From Pedobacter sp. (lineage in GTDB: Bacteria; Bacteroidota; Bacteroidia; Sphingobacteriales; Sphingobacteriaceae), in contig SEDG01000185.1 in NCBI GenBank assembly GCA_004295885.1, forward strand, positions 1 to 11,867: a stretch of DNA of 11,867 nt, read 5' to 3'. Shown piece by piece: positions 7,697 to 11,867 of this stretch. Under the pieces are notes generated by a model that saw nothing but the letters and a program-made list of their open reading frames with translations, was not told the DNA's origin and did not search any database. Made by a program: the position numbers and the translations under genes. Every line of letters starts with the position of its first letter. The first letter of the stretch is position 1.

Positions 7697-8684
7697 CTGT
7701 AAACTTCTTGATAATTACTCCATCGGTTGGACAAAAATTGGTCGCTTTACGGTTGCCGATAGTTATGGTGCCTGTTTTATCCAATAGCAAAACATCTATA
7801 TCACCAGCAGTTTCTACAGCCTTGCCAGATTTGGTAATCACATTAGCCCTTAACGCTCTATCCATTCCAGCAATGCCGATGGCAGATAACAAGCCTCCAA
7901 TTGTAGTTGGAATTAGGCAGACAAAAAGAGAAATTAAAGCTGCAATGGTAATGGGTGTATTTGCAAAATCAGCAAAAGGTTTAAGCGTTACACATACAAT
8001 GATGAAGACTAAAGTAAAACTAGCAAGCAAAATCGTTAAGGCAATTTCGTTTGGAGTTTTCTGACGAGATGCACCTTCTACAAGCGCAATCATTTTGTCT
8101 AGGAAACTTTCACCTGCCTCAGTACTTACTTTTACTTTAATTTGATCGGAAAGTACTTTTGTGCCTCCAGTTACCGACGATTTATCGCCACCAGATTCCC
8201 TGATTACTGGAGCTGATTCACCAGTAATGGCCGATTCATCAATGGTAGCAATCCCTTCGATGATCTCTCCATCGGTTGGAATGATATCACCCGTTTCGCA
8301 TAAAAAAACATCTCCCTTTTTAAGGGTGTTAGAAGAACGAATTTCTGTTTTTCCATTTGGCAGCATTACTTTAGCAGGAGTTTCCTCACGAGTTTTACGC
8401 AAGCTATCGGCTTGCGCTTTTCCCCTTGCTTCGGCAATGGCTTCGGCGAAGTTGGCAAACAAAACAGTTAATAAAAGTATAAGAAAGATAAAAAAGTTGT
8501 AGAGCGGAGAACCTTGTCCTTTATGGCTTAGTGAATAAAAGGTTACATAAGCCATCACCAAAGTTCCAATCTCCACAGTAAACATTACCGGGTTTTTAAT
8601 CATCACTCTTGGATCGAGTTTGATAAAGGATTGTTTCAGCGCAGTTTGGACCAAAGCGGGTTCGAATAATTTATTTGATTTCAT
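7680..8684 (-). pseudogene. kdpB: Potassium-transporting ATPase subunit B, N-terminal fragment
   Basis: N-terminal 334 aa of KdpB, the ATP-driven subunit of the Kdp pump. It starts MKSNKLFEPALVQTALKQSF. Visible parts are two membrane segments (about 32-52 and 61-82), the actuator domain with TGES (154-157), two further membrane segments (about 215-235 and 244-270) with the IPTTIGGL motif (258-265), and the phosphorylated aspartate D302 in DKTGTITIGNR. After FTDACV, where KdpB normally continues -LSSL-DETPEG-S-, the text jumps to bases encoding IKPGI in another frame and hits a stop. By comparison with the E. coli sequence as I remember it, about 110 residues are missing, essentially the whole nucleotide-binding domain. 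I placed the start at 8684; an open frame reaches 8822, but those 46 codons translate the repeat element and overlap kdpA. Confidence 0.9.
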
Positions 8685-8708
8685 TTTGTTGAATTTATTT
8701 TTGTGTTT

Positions 8709-8788
8709 TGTCATTCCGAGGAACAGCCTGTCCCGAATTTTCGGGAAGGAATCTCCTTTATAGATCCTTCGCTTTGCTCTGGATGACA
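8709..8788. repeat. Dispersed element with internal hairpin in the kdpA-kdpB gap
   Basis: The plus strand reads TGTCATTCCGAGG at its left end and GGATGACA (8781-8788) at its right end, forming near-matching inverted ends (7 of 8). Inside lies a perfect inverted repeat TCCCGAATTTTCGGGA (8731-8746). The words GAGGAA, GGAATCTCC and GATCCTTCGCTTTGCTC are typical, from memory, of a dispersed Sphingobacteriaceae intergenic repeat. It occupies most of the 109-bp gap. In mRNA it could fold and affect the kdpA:kdpB ratio; this is inference. Confidence 0.75.
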
Positions 8789-8793
8789 AGATT

Positions 8794-10512
8794 CTATCTA
8801 ACCATCGTAAAATATTCTGCAAGTGGACCTAATGCCAGTGCAGGGAAATAAGAGAGAGCGTTCAACACTAATATCACCGCAAAGGTCATCAGCGCAAATG
8901 TTTTGGTATCTGTTCTTAATGTACCAGCAGATTCTGGGATGAATTTTTTGGAGGCTAGTAGACCTGCAATAGCTACTGGTCCGATGATTGGAAGAAAGCG
9001 CCCCAAAAAGATAATAACTCCGGTTAATACGTTCCAGAAAACATTGTTATCTCCTAGTCCTTCAAACCCAGATCCATTGTTGGCATTAGATGAGGTAACC
9101 TCATAAAGCATCTCAGAGAAACCATGGAATCCAGGGTTGTTTAACCAAGCTTTAGGCTGACCTGCCCAGACCGCATCGCCATAGTTGGTAAAAACATAAC
9201 TAGAAATTGCTGTTCCAGCTAAGATTAGAAATGGACTCAACAATGTGATGATTGCGGCAATTTTGATTTCCCTTGCCTCTACCTTATGGCCCAGAAACTC
9301 AGGTGTCCTTCCCACCATTAGCCCTGAAATGAATACAGCGATGATTAGGTATATAAAATAATTGAGCAGTCCAACTCCACAACCGCCATAGAATGCATTG
9401 ATCATCATTCCCAACAACTGCCATGTGCCCGACATAGGCATGGTACTGTCGTGCATGCTGTTTACTGACCCGGTAGATATGATGGTCGTAACCGTAGACC
9501 AGTAGGCAGAGGCTGCAGGTCCGAAACGAACCTCCTTCCCTTCCATAGCACCAGTAGTCTGGGCAATACCCATTTTGACCAGTGCAGGATTACCACCGAG
9601 TTCGGAAGTCAGCATCGGGATCAGCAATAAGAAAAGTCCAATGGTCATCACCCCAAAGATTGTCCAGCCCAGTTTTCTTCTGCGGATGAAATACCCGAAT
9701 GCAATTACCATAGCCATTGGGATGATTACCTGAGCAACAAGCTCAACAACATTCGTAAAGTAGCTCGGATTTTCAAAGGGATGTGCTGAGTTGGCGCCAA
9801 AATAGCCACCACCATTGGTGCCCAAATGTTTAATGGCAATCATTTGTGCGGCAGGTCCACGGGAAACGTTTACAGTATCGCCCTGCATAGAAATAAACTG
9901 ATCTTTACCGTCATAGCTTGCTGGTGTACCATTATAAGTTAGCAGCAATGCGATAACAATTGACAACGGCAATAACAAACGTGTAATTGCCCTTACAAAG
10001 AACTCCCAAAAATTACCGAGCGCTACTGTAGTTTTATCTCGAAAAGCTTTAAAAAATACGACGGCCGCAGCAATACCTGTAGCGGCACTTACAAACTGCA
10101 AGAACATTAATACGAACTGTTGGGTTAGGTAGCTCACGCCACTTTCGCCAGAATAATGCTGCAAGTTGCAGTTGGCTACAAAGCTGATGATGGTATTAAA
10201 AGCAAGGTCTGGTGTCATCCCAGGATTGCCATCAGTATTGAACGGAAGCTTATCTTGAAAGATGAGTATAAAAAAGCCATAAACCAACCATAACAAATTG
10301 ATGGTCAATAAGGCTTTCAGCTGTTGCTTCCAGTTCATCTGTTCTTTAATATTGATTCCTGAAAGCTTATAAATTCCGTTTTCGAGCGGTTTAAGGAAAT
10401 CCGTCCACACCTTTTCACCTGCAAAAACTTTAGCAAGGTATTTTCCCAGGGGGATGGCGATGACCAAGGTTAGCAGAAACGTGGCAATAATGCCGAGTAA
10501 TTCAGTGTTCAT
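8794..10512 (-). CDS. kdpA: Potassium-transporting ATPase subunit A (channel-like subunit)
   Basis: Inner-membrane subunit that binds and conducts potassium in the Kdp pump, 572 aa, slightly longer than E. coli KdpA (557). It is a polytopic membrane protein of the K+ channel/transporter superfamily. The four selectivity-loop regions are all recognisable: FVANCNLQHYSGE (111-123), LGTNGGGYFGANSAHPFENP (230-249), ISTGSVNSMHDS (345-356) with the later FYGGCGVGL (374-382), and TSSNANNGSGFEGL (473-486). The GLMVGRTPEFLG motif (397-408) is also present. The start MNTELLGIIATFLL gives the expected first membrane segment directly. No disruption is visible, unlike kdpB. It lies 121 bp after kdpF, a gap holding an inverted repeat, and is followed by a dispersed element before kdpB. 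Confidence 0.96.
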   Translation of the reverse strand: MNTELLGIIATFLLTLVIAIPLGKYLAKVFAGEKVWTDFLKPLENGIYKLSGINIKEQMNWKQQLKALLTINLLWLVYGFFILIFQDKLPFNTDGNPGMTPDLAFNTIISFVANCNLQHYSGESGVSYLTQQFVLMFLQFVSAATGIAAAVVFFKAFRDKTTVALGNFWEFFVRAITRLLLPLSIVIALLLTYNGTPASYDGKDQFISMQGDTVNVSRGPAAQMIAIKHLGTNGGGYFGANSAHPFENPSYFTNVVELVAQVIIPMAMVIAFGYFIRRRKLGWTIFGVMTIGLFLLLIPMLTSELGGNPALVKMGIAQTTGAMEGKEVRFGPAASAYWSTVTTIISTGSVNSMHDSTMPMSGTWQLLGMMINAFYGGCGVGLLNYFIYLIIAVFISGLMVGRTPEFLGHKVEAREIKIAAIITLLSPFLILAGTAISSYVFTNYGDAVWAGQPKAWLNNPGFHGFSEMLYEVTSSNANNGSGFEGLGDNNVFWNVLTGVIIFLGRFLPIIGPVAIAGLLASKKFIPESAGTLRTDTKTFALMTFAVILVLNALSYFPALALGPLAEYFTMVR

Positions 10513-10543
10513 TTTTTGTTAGGATAATGAGAATGGGTAATGA

Positions 10544-10616
10544 GGAAATAGAGAATAGGAAATGGGAAATATACATAGCTGACTTGCCCATTTCCTTTTT
10601 CCTTAATGCTATTTCC
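10544..10616. repeat. Imperfect inverted repeat in the kdpF-kdpA gap
   Basis: Two nested arms can be paired: GGAAATAG (10544-10551) with CTATTTCC (10609-10616), and AGGAAATGGG (10557-10566) with CCCATTTCCT (10587-10596), leaving a 20-base central loop. The vocabulary (GAGAATGGG, GGAAATAG, GGGAAAT) is that of the kdpC-kdpD array, so the two are probably related repeats. It fills most of the gap; no ORF is supported there. Confidence 0.6.
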
Positions 10617-10633
10617 CCACTCTATTCACTTAG

Positions 10634-10711
10634 TTAAAATTGTTCTGGTTTGATGAGTACGTAAACCATGTACAGGAATACCAATACTGCGATGATAAAT
10701 AATGTGATCAT
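10634..10711 (-). CDS. kdpF: Potassium-transporting ATPase subunit F
   Basis: A 25-residue single-span membrane peptide. It begins MITLFIIAVLVFLYMVYVLI and ends KPEQF, the family pattern of one hydrophobic helix followed by a short K-P-E-x-F tail. KdpF stabilises the KdpFABC complex in the inner membrane. The stop is TAA at 10634-10636. The ATG is 6 bp after the stop of the preceding 26-codon ORF, so their translation may be coupled. Identification rests on the helix plus KPE-F tail and the position before kdpA. Confidence 0.9.
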   Translation of the reverse strand: MITLFIIAVLVFLYMVYVLIKPEQF

Positions 10712-10717
10712 TTGCTT

Positions 10718-10798
10718 TTAAATTTTTTCGAACCAGTCGATGGATTTATACACCGCCCAGCAGAGCAGTAGCATTAAGAAGAATAGGATTTTTGCCAT
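10718..10798 (-). CDS. Candidate 26-aa single-span membrane peptide upstream of kdpF
   Basis: An ATG-to-TAA frame of 26 codons between the kdp control region and kdpF. It begins MAKILFFLMLLLCWAVYK and ends SIDWFEKI. A hydrophobic helix (about 4-17) is followed by an aromatic, charged amphipathic tail, the general plan of a small membrane protein. It ends 6 bp before the kdpF ATG and begins about 15 nt after the transcription start predicted from the nearer -24/-12-like site, so it could be the first gene of the operon. I do not recognise a named family. It could be an additional small Kdp subunit, a regulator of the pump, or a leader peptide controlling kdpF translation. A chance ORF of this size is possible, but its hydrophobic composition, ATG start and tight spacing argue for a gene. 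Confidence 0.55.
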   Translation of the reverse strand: MAKILFFLMLLLCWAVYKSIDWFEKI

Positions 10799-10823
10799 AA
10801 CATTAATTGTTTGAAACCCCTAT

Positions 10824-10839
10824 ACCAAGTCACATACCA
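10824..10839 (-). promoter_or_regulatory. Candidate sigma-54 (-24/-12) promoter for the kdp operon
   Basis: The minus strand reads TGGTATGTGACTTGGT. Against TGGCACG-N4-TTGCW, the -24 TGG, the A and G of the first block, the spacing, the TTG and the final W match; the -12 GC is GG instead, a mismatch at a usually conserved base. An overlapping alternative, TGGTATAGGGGTTTCA (10827-10812), keeps the C but loses the G. The predicted start for the first site is near 10813, 15 nt before the 26-codon ORF. A sigma-54 activator gene next door supports the idea. Confidence 0.4.
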
Positions 10840-10879
10840 CAAAAAATCAATTTAAATATAAACTGTTGATAAACAACTG

Positions 10880-10910
10880 ATTAAGAAAAAATAATTATCA
10901 ATTAAGAAAA
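10880..10910. repeat. Pair of 10-bp direct repeats, possible activator binding sites
   Basis: ATTAAGAAAA occurs exactly at 10880-10889 and 10901-10910 (plus strand), start-to-start 21 bp, two helical turns. Relative to the predicted kdp start near 10813 they fall at about -67 to -76 and -88 to -97, where sigma-54 activators usually bind. A 13-bp interrupted palindrome GTTGATAAACAAC lies next to them (10865-10877). The region is AT-rich, so chance repeats are possible. Confidence 0.4.
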
Positions 10911-10920
10911 TTTTGGCATA

Positions 10921-10951
10921 AAAAAACCCTTCCAAAATGAAAGGGTTTTTT
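10921..10951 (-). terminator. Rho-independent terminator after the sigma-54 activator gene
   Basis: A perfect 11-bp inverted repeat (AAAAAACCCTT at 10921-10931, AAGGGTTTTTT at 10941-10951) with a 9-base loop. On the minus strand it is a hairpin ending in a run of seven Ts, 29 bp after the activator stop codon. Its near-symmetry would allow it to work in both directions. It separates the activator gene from the kdp control region. Confidence 0.85.
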
Positions 10952-10980
10952 CATATCGGGCAAAAGTCTTTATAATAGAA

Positions 10981-11867
10981 TTAGGATATTTGATACTCCT
11001 CAATCTTTCGATAAAGTGTTGTCAGTCCTATTCCCAGTAACCTAGCGGTTTCAGTTTTATTACCACGGGTATGATTAAGCACCCTCACAATGTGTTGCTT
11101 TTCCATGATTGCCATATCCATAGACCCTGCATCGGTTGCAACATTGTTAAACTCATAGGGCAATAAGTCAGCGCCTATCACTTCGCCATTGGCTAAGATT
11201 ACTGCACGTTCAATAATGTTTTTCAATTCACGGATATTACCTTTCCAATGGTGATTATTCAAATAATCTATGAAAGACTTATCCATAGAAAGCTCATTTC
11301 GATTTACCTTTGCCGAAAATTCTCTCAGGTAATGTTTAGCTAACAAAACAATGTCGCCCTTTCTCTGTGAAAGGCTCGGCAACACAATGGCAAAAACTGA
11401 TAGGCGATAATACAAGTCTGATCTAAAATTACCTTTATCCGATTCTGCTTTGAGGTCTCTATTTGTCGCGGCAATAATACGGACATTTACCTTGCTAGTT
11501 TGTGTCCCTCCCATTTTAATGAAAGTCTGATTCTCCAATACTCGAAGCAACTTAGCCTGCAAATCGATGTTCATTTCGCCAATTTCATCAAGGAATAAGG
11601 TTCCTTCATTTGCCTCCTCAAGTAATCCTTTCTTATCCTTATTGGCACCAGTAAATGCACCTTCTTTATAGCCAAAAAGTTCACTTTCTAACAACTCTGG
11701 GTTAAATCCGCTGCAGTTCAAGGCAACGAAAGGCTTATTTCCCCTTTTGCTTCCATAATGAATGGCCTGCGCAAAAACTTCTTTACCTGTACCTGTTTCA
11801 CCCAGCAATAAAACTGTAGTATCAGTAACTGCAACCTTTTGAGCCAAGCCAATCGCTTCTTTTATTG
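10981..11867 (-). CDS. Sigma-54-dependent transcriptional activator, 5' end outside window
   Basis: C-terminal 295 residues of an enhancer-binding protein; the frame is open to the window edge. Numbering from residue 1 at 11847, the AAA+ domain has Walker A GETGTGKE (16-23), the sigma-54 contact loop GAFTGA (63-68), Walker B GTLFLDEI (82-89), the sensor region IIAATNRDL and the arginine-finger segment FRSDLYYRL (141-149). A Fis-type helix-turn-helix closes the protein (about 255-284, NKTETARLLGIGLTTLYRKI). The codon at 11847 is TTG inside the AAA+ domain (upstream in-frame text reads IKEAIG), so it is not the start. The N-terminal sensory domain, receiver or otherwise, is not visible. Position before kdpF, with no kdpE in the window, suggests that it controls kdp, possibly as response regulator of the kinase at 3201-4949. 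That assignment is inference. Confidence 0.93.
   Translation of the reverse strand, partial: IKEAIGLAQKVAVTDTTVLLLGETGTGKEVFAQAIHYGSKRGNKPFVALNCSGFNPELLESELFGYKEGAFTGANKDKKGLLEEANEGTLFLDEIGEMNIDLQAKLLRVLENQTFIKMGGTQTSKVNVRIIAATNRDLKAESDKGNFRSDLYYRLSVFAIVLPSLSQRKGDIVLLAKHYLREFSAKVNRNELSMDKSFIDYLNNHHWKGNIRELKNIIERAVILANGEVIGADLLPYEFNNVATDAGSMDMAIMEKQHIVRVLNHTRGNKTETARLLGIGLTTLYRKIEEYQIS

Noticed and set aside
7206..8502. Several plus-strand open frames opposite kdpB (7206-7526, 7557-7787, 7708-8064, 8161-8502)
   Set aside because: Antisense shadows of a well-recognised gene, with no independent protein features.
8685..8822. Upstream in-frame extension of kdpB to an ATG at 8822
   Set aside because: These codons translate the dispersed repeat and overlap kdpA by 29 bp; KdpB homology starts at MKSNKLFEP (8684).
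10868..10878. Minus-strand TTATCAACA, one mismatch from a DnaA box
   Set aside because: A single near-match in an AT-rich regulatory gap, with no cluster of boxes and no replication genes; not evidence of an origin.

Overview
The window looks like chromosomal DNA from a Bacteroidetes bacterium, most likely Sphingobacteriaceae (Pedobacter-like). This rests on the moderate-to-low GC content, TAnnTTTG-type promoter boxes, Bacteroidetes-like protein sequences, and intergenic copies of a TGTCATTC...GGATGACA dispersed element of the kind I associate with that group. This is recognition from memory, not a database result. Every gene lies on the minus strand, so transcription runs from high to low coordinates.

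The centre is a high-affinity potassium uptake (Kdp) locus. In transcription order it holds: the 3' part of a sigma-54 activator gene (11867-10981, cut by the window edge) with a terminator hairpin; a 182-bp control region with an imperfect -24/-12-like site and two 10-bp repeats 21 bp apart; an unrecognised 26-codon membrane-peptide ORF; kdpF (25 aa); kdpA; kdpB (broken); kdpC; a short KdpD lacking membrane and kinase parts; and a separate HAMP-PAS histidine kinase. The classic KdpD sensor kinase is thus split over two genes. No kdpE-type regulator is visible, and the sigma-54 activator sits where the output regulator would be expected. All four gaps from kdpF to kdpD carry repetitive sequence: an inverted repeat, two dispersed elements, and a heptamer array that contains the kdpC stop codon.

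Downstream lie a two-domain ABC-F ATPase gene (broken) and an intact ABC exporter half-transporter, each behind a TAnnTTTG promoter-like box.

The most striking anomaly is three clean internal losses. kdpB lacks about 110 codons covering nearly all of its nucleotide-binding domain. The ABC-F gene lacks the linker between its ATPase domains and also its C-terminus. At the first two junctions, family-typical coding sequence resumes immediately in another frame. As written, the potassium pump cannot work. Either this locus is decaying or the sequence contains collapsed or mis-assembled segments, and raw reads across the three junctions would decide.
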